Assembly: GCA_947459295.1 (NCBI GenBank)
Contig: CANHCY010000004.1
Coordinates: 1 to 64,000 of the forward strand
DNA from: Chitinophagaceae bacterium
Lineage (GTDB): Bacteria; Bacteroidota; Bacteroidia; Chitinophagales; Chitinophagaceae
Direction of reading: 5' to 3'
DNA: 64,000 nucleotides
Position numbers and translations under genes: made by a program. The notes under the pieces are model-generated. The model was given only the letters and a program-made list of their open reading frames with translations, was not told where the DNA came from and made no database searches. Numbering within the stretch: the first letter of the stretch is position 1; each line of letters begins with the position of its first letter. This document shows positions 31,929 through 40,838 of this stretch, piece by piece.

Positions 31929-34900
31929 ATGCTTTTTACTAGAATTAATAATTTGATTGGCTGGGTTGTGTTTTCGATTGCCGCAGCGGTGTATATTTTA
32001 ACCGCAGAAGCTGGGGGTAGTTTATGGGATTGTGGTGAGTTTGTGAGTAGTTGTTTTAAGGTTCAAATTCCGCATCCACCGGGCGCTCCATTATTTGTAA
32101 TTATTGGTCGTGTTTTCATTGTTCTTTTTGGTGATAATCCATTAACGGCTGCAAAAGCGGTTAATATGATGAGTGCAATCGCTAGTGCCTTTACGATTCT
32201 ATTTTTGTTTTGGACCATTACTCATTTTGCGCGCAAAATTATGGGTCTCAAAACTTCAGAAACACTAACAACAAGTCAAATGATTAGTGTGATGGGTGCT
32301 GGTGTTGTGGGTGCACTTGCTTATACATTTAGTGATTCTTTTTGGTATAGTGCTGTAGAAGGTGAAGTATACGCGTTGTCTTCTTTTTTTACCGCTATTG
32401 TTTTTTGGGCTATTTTAAAATGGGAAAATCAAGCGGATGAAGCTGACGCAGATAAGTGGATCGTGTTCATATTTTTTATGATGGGTCTTTCTATTGGCGT
32501 TCACTTATTAAATCTATTAACCATTCCTGCCATTGTAATGGTGTATTATTTCCGCAAACAAGATAGTTTTAACTATGCTGTTATTCGCAAGTGGTTTTTG
32601 CTCATTATTGGAGTAGGCGGCGTGCTTGCCTTTATAGGTGGACTCGTTGTTGCAAATGCTGAAGTTAATCCAGAGCGCGGCGTTGAAATGGATAGTACAC
32701 TTGGTGGCGTTATGTTACTTGGAACAATTGCTGCCATTGGCTTATTGTATTTTTTAGAATCTATCGAACAAGGAAATAAAAAAACATACGGAGGCATTTA
32801 CATATTTTTTGTAATTGCTTGTGCCATTACTGGTGTTGTTCAAGTAGGTGTTATTCAATACACTGTAAAATTTGCAGGAGCATTTGATCGCATTTTTGTC
32901 AACGATTTTGGCCTGCCATTTTTTACAGGCTTTGCCACCTTCTTTATTTTAATTGCTGGCCTTATTTGGTATGGATTAAAAGTAACTGCTGCAAAAGGAT
33001 GGTCGATCCTCAGACTAGGAATTTGGTGTATAACATTTATGTTAATTGGATATAGTAGTTATCTAACCACCATGATTAGAAGTAGTGCCAATCCATCTGT
33101 GGATATGTACAATGTTGACAACCCTATAAGTTTGGTGGGCTATTTAGGTCGTGAACAGTATGGTGATTTTCCATTACTGTATGGTCAGAAATTTAATGCT
33201 AGACCCGTTGATGTTAAAACAACAGGCATGCGTTATCAAAAGTCTACAGACAAGTATATCGAGCTAGGCGAAGACCGTAAATATGTTTTTGCTGCCGAAG
33301 ATAAAATGATTTTCCCGCGTGTGTGGGACATGAGCAATGACCAAAACCACGCAGACTATTATGCCTCTTACTTGGGTATCAATCGTCTCCAAGATGGTAC
33401 TTATGAGCGTGCGCCTAATCAGGCTGATAATATCAATTACTTTTTTGGTTATCAATTAAACTGGATGTATTTCAGGTATTTCATGTGGAATTTTTCGGGC
33501 AAACAAAATGATAACCAAGGTTTGTTTGCAGGTAATGTAAGAGATGGTAACTGGATTACTGGTATTTCATTTATTGATAATTTAATTTACGGCGATCAGT
33601 CTGCAATGCCGGATAGCTTAAAAAATAACAAAGCGAACAATAAACTTTTCGCACTTCCATTTATACTTGGTTTGTTAGGTATGCTTTTCCATTACAGAAA
33701 AAACAAGGCAGATTTCGGTGTTAATTTTTTAATGTTCTTTTTTACTGGATTTGCGATTGTACTATATTTAAATCAGGCAGGTTATCAACCCCGTGAACGT
33801 GATTACGCTTATGTAGGAAGCTTTTATGCATTTGCTGTTTGGATAGGACTGGGCGTTTTGATGGTTAAAGAATTATTTGTAAAAGCCATCGCAATTGAGC
33901 AAACTGCTGCTGCAGGCCTTGCAACTATTATTTGTTTGTTATCGGCGCCAGCATTAATGGCAAGTCAGGAATGGGATGATCATGATAGAAGCAACAAAGT
34001 AATTGCTAGAGATTTAGCTAAAAATTATTTAGAAAGTTGCGCGCCTAATGCAATCTTATTTACGTTTGGTGATAATGACACTTACCCACTTTGGTATGCG
34101 CAAGAAGTAGAAGGTATTCGAAAAGATATTCGTGTTATCAACTATAGTTTACTTGGTATCGATTGGTATATTAATCAACTCCGTTATAAAGTAAATGAGA
34201 GTCCAGCTATTGATGTAATCTGGTCTGCAGATCAAATTGAAGGTAGCAAGCGTGATTATATCGAGTACAGACCAAATGCATCAATGCCAGATGACAAGTT
34301 TTACAACTTGTACGACGTTATGAAAAATTATGTAGGTAAGGATAATCCAGACAATGATTATAGTTTTCCTGTAAAAAATGTTACAGTGCCCGTGGATGTT
34401 GCAGCAGCTATTAAAAACGGTACCGTAAATGCGACTGATAGCGTTTTGTCTTCACTGGATTTTTCGTTACCACGTAACGCCCTAATGAAAAATGAATTAG
34501 CGGTATTAAACATTATTGCTGCTAACAATTGGAAGCGTCCTATTTATTTTACCAATGCTGGTGCAGAACTTGGGTTTGATCAGTACTTGCGTAGAGATGG
34601 ATTAAGCTACCGTTTAGCGCCTGTAAAAAACAGTAAGGTAAATACCGATTGGATGCTCGATAAATTAACCAACAAGTTTGCTTTTGGTAATGCAGATAAG
34701 CCAGGTGTTTATTTTGATGAGGAAAACAGAAGACACTTAGGTGGCATTAGATCTGCTTATGCAGAACTTGCGATCGATTTAGCCGCAAAAAATAGAAAAG
34801 AAGAAGCCAAGGCTGTCCTGAATAAAGTGGACAAAATGATGCATGAAAGTAATTTTGGGTATGGCTTAACGAGCAGAGGTAATTTGCACAATAGAAATTC

Positions 34901-35153
34901 TTTATTATTTTTAGAAGCATGTTATTTAGCTGGCGATCAGACCCTCATTAAAAAAGTAAGTGCAGCTGTTAAAAAAGATTTACAGCAACAGGTTAATTTT
35001 TACAATTCACTTTCTGGCATGAAAGCTGAAAATATGGGACAAGAGAAACAAACAGCGGAATACTATTTACAAGCACTGGGTCAAATGCAAACCATGTACA
35101 ACCCATCTGTTGAAATTCCTGGTAAAGTGATGTCTAAAGACACGAGTAGATAA
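31929..35153 (+). CDS. DUF2723 membrane protein (GT117-type, TMEM260-like)
   Basis: A 1074-residue inner-membrane protein with about 12 or more hydrophobic segments in the first 350 residues and around 570-690, and a soluble C-terminal region with TPR-like helices. The N-terminal segment LWDCGEFVSSCFKVQIPHP holds the DCGEF motif of DUF2723. The family is classed as glycosyltransferase GT117, and its human homologue TMEM260 is an O-mannosyltransferase; for the bacterial members a polyprenyl-phosphate-sugar-dependent protein glycosylation role is an inference. The ATG at 31929 is preferred, with another ATG 10 codons upstream. A monocistronic gene with no clear promoter box. Confidence 0.87.
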   Translation: MLFTRINNLIGWVVFSIAAAVYILTAEAGGSLWDCGEFVSSCFKVQIPHPPGAPLFVIIGRVFIVLFGDNPLTAAKAVNMMSAIASAFTILFLFWTITHFARKIMGLKTSETLTTSQMISVMGAGVVGALAYTFSDSFWYSAVEGEVYALSSFFTAIVFWAILKWENQADEADADKWIVFIFFMMGLSIGVHLLNLLTIPAIVMVYYFRKQDSFNYAVIRKWFLLIIGVGGVLAFIGGLVVANAEVNPERGVEMDSTLGGVMLLGTIAAIGLLYFLESIEQGNKKTYGGIYIFFVIACAITGVVQVGVIQYTVKFAGAFDRIFVNDFGLPFFTGFATFFILIAGLIWYGLKVTAAKGWSILRLGIWCITFMLIGYSSYLTTMIRSSANPSVDMYNVDNPISLVGYLGREQYGDFPLLYGQKFNARPVDVKTTGMRYQKSTDKYIELGEDRKYVFAAEDKMIFPRVWDMSNDQNHADYYASYLGINRLQDGTYERAPNQADNINYFFGYQLNWMYFRYFMWNFSGKQNDNQGLFAGNVRDGNWITGISFIDNLIYGDQSAMPDSLKNNKANNKLFALPFILGLLGMLFHYRKNKADFGVNFLMFFFTGFAIVLYLNQAGYQPRERDYAYVGSFYAFAVWIGLGVLMVKELFVKAIAIEQTAAAGLATIICLLSAPALMASQEWDDHDRSNKVIARDLAKNYLESCAPNAILFTFGDNDTYPLWYAQEVEGIRKDIRVINYSLLGIDWYINQLRYKVNESPAIDVIWSADQIEGSKRDYIEYRPNASMPDDKFYNLYDVMKNYVGKDNPDNDYSFPVKNVTVPVDVAAAIKNGTVNATDSVLSSLDFSLPRNALMKNELAVLNIIAANNWKRPIYFTNAGAELGFDQYLRRDGLSYRLAPVKNSKVNTDWMLDKLTNKFAFGNADKPGVYFDEENRRHLGGIRSAYAELAIDLAAKNRKEEAKAVLNKVDKMMHESNFGYGLTSRGNLHNRNSLLFLEACYLAGDQTLIKKVSAAVKKDLQQQVNFYNSLSGMKAENMGQEKQTAEYYLQALGQMQTMYNPSVEIPGKVMSKDTSR

Positions 35154-35160
35154 AAATACA

Positions 35161-36288
35161 TTAAATCATTTCCTTTAATTTGGCAACCACAACATCAATT
35201 TCATTTTTGGTGTTGTGTTTGCTAAAGGAAAATCTTACGGTTGTAATATCAGGATTGTTATTAATCGCTCTAATTACATGTGAACCTGCATTGGCACCAC
35301 TACTACAAGCGCTACCACCGCTCGCGCAAATATGATGGATATCTAAATTAAAGAGTAGCATTTCACTTTTACTGGATGCGGGAAAATTTACACTTAAAAC
35401 GGTATACAAAGCATTTCCAAGCGGGTCTCCATTAAAGGTAACGCCTGCAATATTTTGTTGAAGGCTTTCCATCATGTATTTCTTAAGCCCATTAATAGCA
35501 GCACTCTCTTTTTCAAATTGTTCTGTAGCAATCTCTAATGCTTTTGCAAAGCCAACTATGCCGTATAAGTTTTCGGTACCTGCCCGCATATTACGCTCCT
35601 GGGCGCCGCCATGTACAAATGGATTTATTTTGATGGATTCGTGGATATATAAAATGCCCGCGCCTTTTGGTCCGTGAAACTTATGTCCAGCTCCAGTAAT
35701 AAAATGAACAGGTGTATTTTTTAAATCAAAAGGAAAGTGTCCAACCGTTTGTACCGTGTCACTATGAAAAATGGCATTATAGGTATTGCATAAATTACCA
35801 ACCTCATACAAATCTAACATATTGCCAATTTCATTGTTGGCATGCATTAGGGTTACCAAACATTTGTCGGTACTATTTTTTAATAGTGATTCTAGATCTG
35901 AAATGTCTATATGTCCATTTGGCAATAACTTGACATAACTTAATTTGGCAGCTCCAATTTTATTCAAATGCTCAACTGTATGACTGGTTGCGTGATGCTC
36001 AATTTGGGAAGATATAATATGGGTGCAACCTAAATCATAGACTGCTGCATGAATAGCGGTATTGCTACTTTCGGTACCACCACTGGTGAAAAATATTTCT
36101 GATGGGCGGGTATTTAATAAAGCAGCTACTTTTTTTCTCGCATTTTCGATAGCTAGGCGTGTTTCCCTTCCGTAACTATAAATAGAGGAAGGATTTCCAA
36201 AATGGGTAGTTAAATACGGCATCATAGCCTCCAAAACCGCTGGGTCTAAAGGGGTAGTGGCCGCATTATCTAGATAAATCCTTTCCAT
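35161..36288 (-). CDS. Cysteine desulfurase (NifS/IscS family)
   Basis: A 375-residue PLP enzyme that releases sulfur from cysteine as a persulfide for Fe-S clusters and tRNA thiolation. It begins YLDNAATTPLD, the PLP lysine is in GAGHKFHGPKG, and the persulfide cysteine is in the mobile loop SGGSACSSG. The sequence is closer to the NifS/IscS group than to SufS. The gene is not next to iscU or iscA, and the sulfur acceptor cannot be named. A TATCTTTG box lies 5 nt before its start codon, between this gene and glmM, so it probably has its own promoter. Confidence 0.93.
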   Translation of the reverse strand: MERIYLDNAATTPLDPAVLEAMMPYLTTHFGNPSSIYSYGRETRLAIENARKKVAALLNTRPSEIFFTSGGTESSNTAIHAAVYDLGCTHIISSQIEHHATSHTVEHLNKIGAAKLSYVKLLPNGHIDISDLESLLKNSTDKCLVTLMHANNEIGNMLDLYEVGNLCNTYNAIFHSDTVQTVGHFPFDLKNTPVHFITGAGHKFHGPKGAGILYIHESIKINPFVHGGAQERNMRAGTENLYGIVGFAKALEIATEQFEKESAAINGLKKYMMESLQQNIAGVTFNGDPLGNALYTVLSVNFPASSKSEMLLFNLDIHHICASGGSACSSGANAGSHVIRAINNNPDITTVRFSFSKHNTKNEIDVVVAKLKEMI

Positions 36289-36293
36289 GCTAT

Positions 36294-36301
36294 CAAAGAT
36301 A
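36294..36301 (-). promoter_or_regulatory. Predicted -7 promoter element of the cysteine desulfurase
   Basis: TATCTTTG on the minus strand matches TAnnTTTG and ends 5 nt before the ATG, in the 25-nt gap after glmM. Confidence 0.5.
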
Positions 36302-36313
36302 AGAATTTGTTAT

Positions 36314-37708
36314 TTATTGAGTTGAAACACCTGCTTCTTGGATGTCCTTCATTAATTTTTGAGCAATATTGTCAGCCACATTTTGAGAATTACTTTCGGC
36401 GTAAATTCTTATAATTGGCTCTGTATTGCTTGATCTAAGGTGTACCCAATCGTTTTCGAAATCAATTTTTAAACCATCTTCCGTATTGATGGAGTGGTTT
36501 TTATATTTTTCCTTTAGATTGTCAAATATCTTCTCTAAATCAAATCCTGAGGTAAGTTCTATTTTATTCTTGCTCATAAAATAGTCGGGATAGGTATTTC
36601 TGAGTTGTTGTACCGTTTTTTTCTCTTTAGCTAAATGCGACAAAAATAAGGCGATACCTATGAGGGCGTCTCTTCCATAATGTAATTCAGGAACAATGAT
36701 ACCGCCGTTGCCTTCGCCACCAATTACAGCATTTGTTGCTTTCATTTTAGCTACCACGTTCACTTCACCAACTGCACTTGGGGTGTAAGTGCCACCATGT
36801 TTTTGAGTGATATCTCTGAGTGCTCTTGTAGAGGACATGTTACTAACCGTGTTGCCTTTTTTATGTTGTAATACAAAATCTGCAACTGCTACAAGGGTAT
36901 ATTCTTCGCCAAATAATGTTCCATCTTCACAAACAAAACAAAGCCTATCTACGTCTGGGTCTACAGCGATGCCCATACTTGCGTTTTGCTTCAACACCTC
37001 ACTACATAAGGCCCTTAAATTTTCTGGTAATGGCTCTGGATTGTGTGCAAAACGACCGTTTACCTCTTCGTTGATAACGGTAATTTGCGTAACACCTAGT
37101 GCGGTTAATAATTGAGGCACAGCAAAAGCGCCTGAACTATTAATGGCATCCACAACAATTGAAAAATTGCTTGCTGTAATAGCTGCTATATCTACAAGTG
37201 GATGCGCTGTAATTGCTTTAATATGCTCGTCAAGCGCCGTTTCGTTTTTAGTGACTGTTCCTAAATGATCTACACTAGCAAAATGATAGTTGTCTGCTTT
37301 TACAATATCTAATAAGGCAGCTCCATCTGATCCACTAATAAATTCACCTTTGTGATTTAATAATTTAAGGGCGTTCCACTCTTTTGGATTATGACTTGCA
37401 GTTAAAATGATACCGCCCGCTGCTTTTTCAAAAACAACGGCCATTTCTACAGTGGGAGTGGTGCTAAGACCTAGGTCAATAACATCGATGCCTAAACTTA
37501 AAAGTGTATTGACAACAAGGGATTGAACCATTTCACCACTAATTCTTCCATCTCTTCCAATCACAACTTTTTTATTGCCATCCGAACTTGCTAAAAGCCA
37601 TGAACCATAGGCTGCTGCAAATCGAACAATATCTAGCGGACTCAACGATTCTCCTGGTACGCCTCCAATAGTGCCTCTAATACCTGAAATGCTCTTAATT
37701 AATGCCAT
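36314..37708 (-). CDS. glmM: Phosphoglucosamine mutase
   Basis: A 464-residue alpha-D-phosphohexomutase. ISGIRGTIGG near the N-terminus, the catalytic serine in TASHNPKEWNALK, the metal loop DPDVDRLCF, and a shortened phosphate loop RSSNTEPIIRIY are present. Bacteroidota GlmM enzymes have this length and the SSNTEP loop, and they make glucosamine-1-phosphate for peptidoglycan and LPS. Phosphomannomutase activity is an alternative. It lies upstream of the cysteine desulfurase on the same strand, and a TATGTTTG box is 21 nt before its start. Confidence 0.88.
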   Translation of the reverse strand: MALIKSISGIRGTIGGVPGESLSPLDIVRFAAAYGSWLLASSDGNKKVVIGRDGRISGEMVQSLVVNTLLSLGIDVIDLGLSTTPTVEMAVVFEKAAGGIILTASHNPKEWNALKLLNHKGEFISGSDGAALLDIVKADNYHFASVDHLGTVTKNETALDEHIKAITAHPLVDIAAITASNFSIVVDAINSSGAFAVPQLLTALGVTQITVINEEVNGRFAHNPEPLPENLRALCSEVLKQNASMGIAVDPDVDRLCFVCEDGTLFGEEYTLVAVADFVLQHKKGNTVSNMSSTRALRDITQKHGGTYTPSAVGEVNVVAKMKATNAVIGGEGNGGIIVPELHYGRDALIGIALFLSHLAKEKKTVQQLRNTYPDYFMSKNKIELTSGFDLEKIFDNLKEKYKNHSINTEDGLKIDFENDWVHLRSSNTEPIIRIYAESNSQNVADNIAQKLMKDIQEAGVSTQ

Positions 37709-37729
37709 ATCTATTATTCATTAAAGCTG

Positions 37730-37737
37730 CAAACATA
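37730..37737 (-). promoter_or_regulatory. Predicted -7 promoter element of glmM
   Basis: TATGTTTG on the minus strand matches TAnnTTTG, 21 nt before the start codon. Confidence 0.5.
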
Positions 37738-37791
37738 AATCAAATTTGTTGCTTTGCTTACCCTAATTTCGCATGAGTTTTAAACATTTAT

Positions 37792-38544
37792 ATGAGCAAA
37801 AAGGGTTGGTTTTCAGACTGGTTTAATTCTAGCTATTATCACAAATTGTATCAACACCGTGACGATACGGAGGCTTTGCAGTTTATACATAATTTAATTG
37901 CTTATTTGAAGCCTATACCGCATGCGAGGATGCTTGATATTGCCTGCGGTAAGGGAAGGCATAGTAAGGCGCTTTTTGATAAAGGCTTTGACGTAACGGG
38001 GATTGATTTGTCGCCCGCTTCTATTGAAGCAGCATCATCGATGAAAACAAATGGGTTAACCTTTTCTTGTCATGATATGCGTGAAACCTTTAAGGCAAAC
38101 TATTTTGATTATGCCTTTAATTTTTTTACAAGTTTTGGTTATTTTGATACAAATGATCAACATCAATTAGCCATCACTGCAATGGCGGCAAATTTAAAAG
38201 AAAGTGGTACGCTTGTGTTGGATTATTTAAATGTTGGCGTTATTGAATCATCTACTGATGCACATGCTGTAACCCAAATTGATACATTTATTTTTCATAC
38301 AAAAAAGAGGCACGATAATTTGTTTTTATTCAAAGAAATAAAGGTAGTTGATGCCGTTTCTAGTGAGGTTTTAGGCGTTTTTGAAGAGCGCGTGAGAAAG
38401 TATAGTTTAAAAGATTTTACCCTATTTATGCAAAATGCGGGCCTTGAAATTGTAGAAACCTTTGGCAACTATCAGCTTCATGCTTACCAGCCTGAATTGT
38501 CTGATAGGCTTATTATGGTTGCTAAAAAGCATTCAATTTCTTAG
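37792..38544 (+). CDS. Class I SAM-dependent methyltransferase
   Basis: A 250-residue methyltransferase. Motif I is LDIACGKGRHSKAL (about 50-63) and the acidic SAM-ribose residue is in GIDLSPASIEAA. The rest of the Rossmann fold is normal, including GTLVLDYLNV. The substrate is unknown; similar proteins are annotated only as class I methyltransferases. It is 26 nt upstream of the PAP2 gene and reads the same way, so the three genes to 40813 may be one unit. Confidence 0.83.
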   Translation: MSKKGWFSDWFNSSYYHKLYQHRDDTEALQFIHNLIAYLKPIPHARMLDIACGKGRHSKALFDKGFDVTGIDLSPASIEAASSMKTNGLTFSCHDMRETFKANYFDYAFNFFTSFGYFDTNDQHQLAITAMAANLKESGTLVLDYLNVGVIESSTDAHAVTQIDTFIFHTKKRHDNLFLFKEIKVVDAVSSEVLGVFEERVRKYSLKDFTLFMQNAGLEIVETFGNYQLHAYQPELSDRLIMVAKKHSIS

Positions 38545-38570
38545 TATCTTTAATTATTAAGTTATTGTTT

Positions 38571-39155
38571 ATGCCGTCTGTTTTTGAATCCTTGCAATCA
38601 TTAGATCAATCTTTGTTTGTATTTATCAATAGGGTAGCAACACATCCTTTTTTGGATACCATCATGCCTTTTTTTAGGGAGTCTACTTTTTGGATTCCAC
38701 TCTATTTATTTATCATTGTTTTTGTGTTTATAAATTTTGGTAAAAAAGGGTGGGCTTGGCTTTTATTTGCGCTTCTTACAGTTTTACTAACCGATCAAAC
38801 AAGTAGTGGGTTAATAAAGAAATGGGTACAACGTCCAAGGCCATGTTCAGATCCTGAATTTTACAATCAGGTTCGACTTCTGCTTGACCATTGTTCGGGT
38901 GGCTATAGTTTCACTTCTTCCCATGCAACCAATCATTTTGGCATTGCTACATTTTTATTTGCCACCCTTGGCCGTTATTTTGGTCATTGGAAGTACCTAT
39001 TATTTATTTGGGCGGCACTCATAAGTTATGCGCAGGTATATGTTGGAGTTCATTATCCACTCGATGTTTTATCTGGGGCATTGCTTGGTTTTTGTTTGGG
39101 CAGTTTTGTTTACTGGGTATTTCAAAAATCGGATCCTTTATATTTTTCTGTATGA
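38571..39155 (+). CDS. PAP2-family membrane phosphatase
   Basis: A 194-residue integral membrane phosphatase with about five hydrophobic segments. The motifs are KKWVQRPRP (KxxxxxxRP type), SSHATNHFG (PSGH variant) and QVYVGVHYPLDV (with catalytic His and Asp). In the last motif the usual SR is AQ, so the phosphate-binding arginine is replaced by glutamine; I recall similar wording in other Bacteroidota members, but this needs an alignment. Likely substrates are undecaprenyl or lipid phosphates. The TGA overlaps the next ATG by 4 nt. The ATG at 38571 is preferred to an upstream TTG. Confidence 0.85.
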   Translation: MPSVFESLQSLDQSLFVFINRVATHPFLDTIMPFFRESTFWIPLYLFIIVFVFINFGKKGWAWLLFALLTVLLTDQTSSGLIKKWVQRPRPCSDPEFYNQVRLLLDHCSGGYSFTSSHATNHFGIATFLFATLGRYFGHWKYLLFIWAALISYAQVYVGVHYPLDVLSGALLGFCLGSFVYWVFQKSDPLYFSV

Positions 39156-40813
39156 GTCAAAAGTATTTCACTTTCGCCTTAATAGCAGCCTGTGTTGTGT
39201 GTTTGATAGGGATGCTTGGCATTCCATTGATTGATATTGATGCTGCGCAGTATGCCTCAATGTCTCGTGAAATGGCCAGCACAGGTAATTATTTACAACT
39301 CTATGATTTAGGGAAGGACTATTTAGATAAGCCGCCTTTATTATTTTGGTTATCCTCCATCAGTATTCAACTATTTGGTGTCCATGATTGGGCGTACCGT
39401 TTACCCTCTATACTTTGTTTAGGCCTTGCTTTATGGTCTATTTATAGGTTTACACTTTTATACTACAATGCATTAACAGCACAGCTTGCAACACTAGTGC
39501 TCGCTACATCACAAGCGTTTATTTTGATGGCCCACGATGTTAGGTGTGATACTATGCTGATGGGTTTTGTGATGTTTAGTGTTTGGCAATTGGCGGCCTG
39601 GTACCAAACTAATCTTTGGAAACATTTTGTGCTGGCTTTTATGGGTATTGGATTTGGCATGTTAACCAAAGGACCTATTGCGATTGTGGTTCCGGGTGTA
39701 AGTTTTGCGATTCATTTTTTATTACAGCGTAATTGGAAACAATTTTTTAGGTGGGAATATATGCTGGGCGTTCTGATAGTAGGGGTGCTACTTATTCCAA
39801 TGAGTATTGGACTCTACAAGCAGTTTGATTTACAACCAGGCAAAATAATTCATGGGGTACCTATACAATCGGGGCTTCGTTTTTATTATTGGACACAAAG
39901 TTTTGGAAGGTATACTGGAGAAAATGTATTCAATGAAATGAATCATTTTACATTTTTATTGGAAAATATGCTATGGAGCTTTTTGCCTTGGATTTTTATT
40001 TTTTTAATTGCGCTTGTAGTGTCAATAAAGGATATTATTAAAGCCGGATTCAAGTTACAAAGTAACCAGGAGTTTATTGCTGCAGGTGGTTTTGTTTTAA
40101 CGTATTGCATGCTTGCTAGAAGTCAGGCACAGCTCCCGCATTATATTTTTGTAGTACTGCCTTTTGCTGCAGTTGTTACAGCTAAAGGCTTGCAGCAAAT
40201 ATATTTTTCGCAAAGCTATGTAAAGCTTCAAAAAATACTCCTCTATTTTCATGGATTTATATTTTCAATTTTATGGTTTGCTATAATTGGGATTGTATTT
40301 TTGGTTTTTACAGAGATGCCAATTAATATTAAAGGGTTAGCGATCATTGGTGCTGGTTATTTCTTTTTTGTTTTGCTTTTTAAACAAACAGAAACCTCAA
40401 AGTTTATTTCTCTAGCCCTCTATACCATACTTGGGGTTAATTTTATATTAAATACGTCTTTTTATCCAAGGCTTTTAAAGTACGAACTTGGTGTTTCGGC
40501 TGCTGCATTTATCAATCATAATAAGTTACCCAAAACGAGTGTTTACTTATACGAGATTGATGAGAGTAGGGCCCTTCATTTTTATGGCAATCACTCTTTT
40601 GAACGCATATTCGATAGCAGCCTTTTAAAGCCGCAGCAAATTATCATCACTAAAGCTTCGAGTTACCCCGCGCTCCAACAAAAATTTCCGGCATCAACTA
40701 TATTGCATCAAAACGCCTACTTTGGGGTAAGTATGCTTACACTCCCTTTTTTAAATCCGGCCACAAGAGATAAAGAAGTAACCCCGTATATTATCGTAAC
40801 TTTGGCAAAGTAG
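39152..40813 (+). CDS. Glycosyltransferase family 39 (ArnT-like) membrane protein
   Basis: A 553-residue polytopic protein with about 11-13 hydrophobic segments. The first periplasmic loop holds IDIDAAQYASMSREM, where the acidic pair matches the DE-type catalytic motif of GT39/ArnT enzymes, and DKPPLLFWL follows as the second conserved motif. Such enzymes move a sugar from undecaprenyl phosphate to lipid A or protein. The gene overlaps the PAP2 phosphatase gene by ATGA, so translational coupling and a joint role in lipid-linked sugar turnover are likely. A CNNM gene follows 25 nt later but has its own predicted promoter. Confidence 0.85.
   Translation: MSQKYFTFALIAACVVCLIGMLGIPLIDIDAAQYASMSREMASTGNYLQLYDLGKDYLDKPPLLFWLSSISIQLFGVHDWAYRLPSILCLGLALWSIYRFTLLYYNALTAQLATLVLATSQAFILMAHDVRCDTMLMGFVMFSVWQLAAWYQTNLWKHFVLAFMGIGFGMLTKGPIAIVVPGVSFAIHFLLQRNWKQFFRWEYMLGVLIVGVLLIPMSIGLYKQFDLQPGKIIHGVPIQSGLRFYYWTQSFGRYTGENVFNEMNHFTFLLENMLWSFLPWIFIFLIALVVSIKDIIKAGFKLQSNQEFIAAGGFVLTYCMLARSQAQLPHYIFVVLPFAAVVTAKGLQQIYFSQSYVKLQKILLYFHGFIFSILWFAIIGIVFLVFTEMPINIKGLAIIGAGYFFFVLLFKQTETSKFISLALYTILGVNFILNTSFYPRLLKYELGVSAAAFINHNKLPKTSVYLYEIDESRALHFYGNHSFERIFDSSLLKPQQIIITKASSYPALQQKFPASTILHQNAYFGVSMLTLPFLNPATRDKEVTPYIIVTLAK
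40797..40804 (+). promoter_or_regulatory. Predicted -7 promoter element of the CNNM/CorC gene
   Basis: TAACTTTG matches TAnnTTTG; it overlaps the GT39 3' end and lies 34 nt before the ATG at 40839. Confidence 0.45.
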
Positions 40814-40838
40814 ACCTACACCAAATCACAATCAATCA

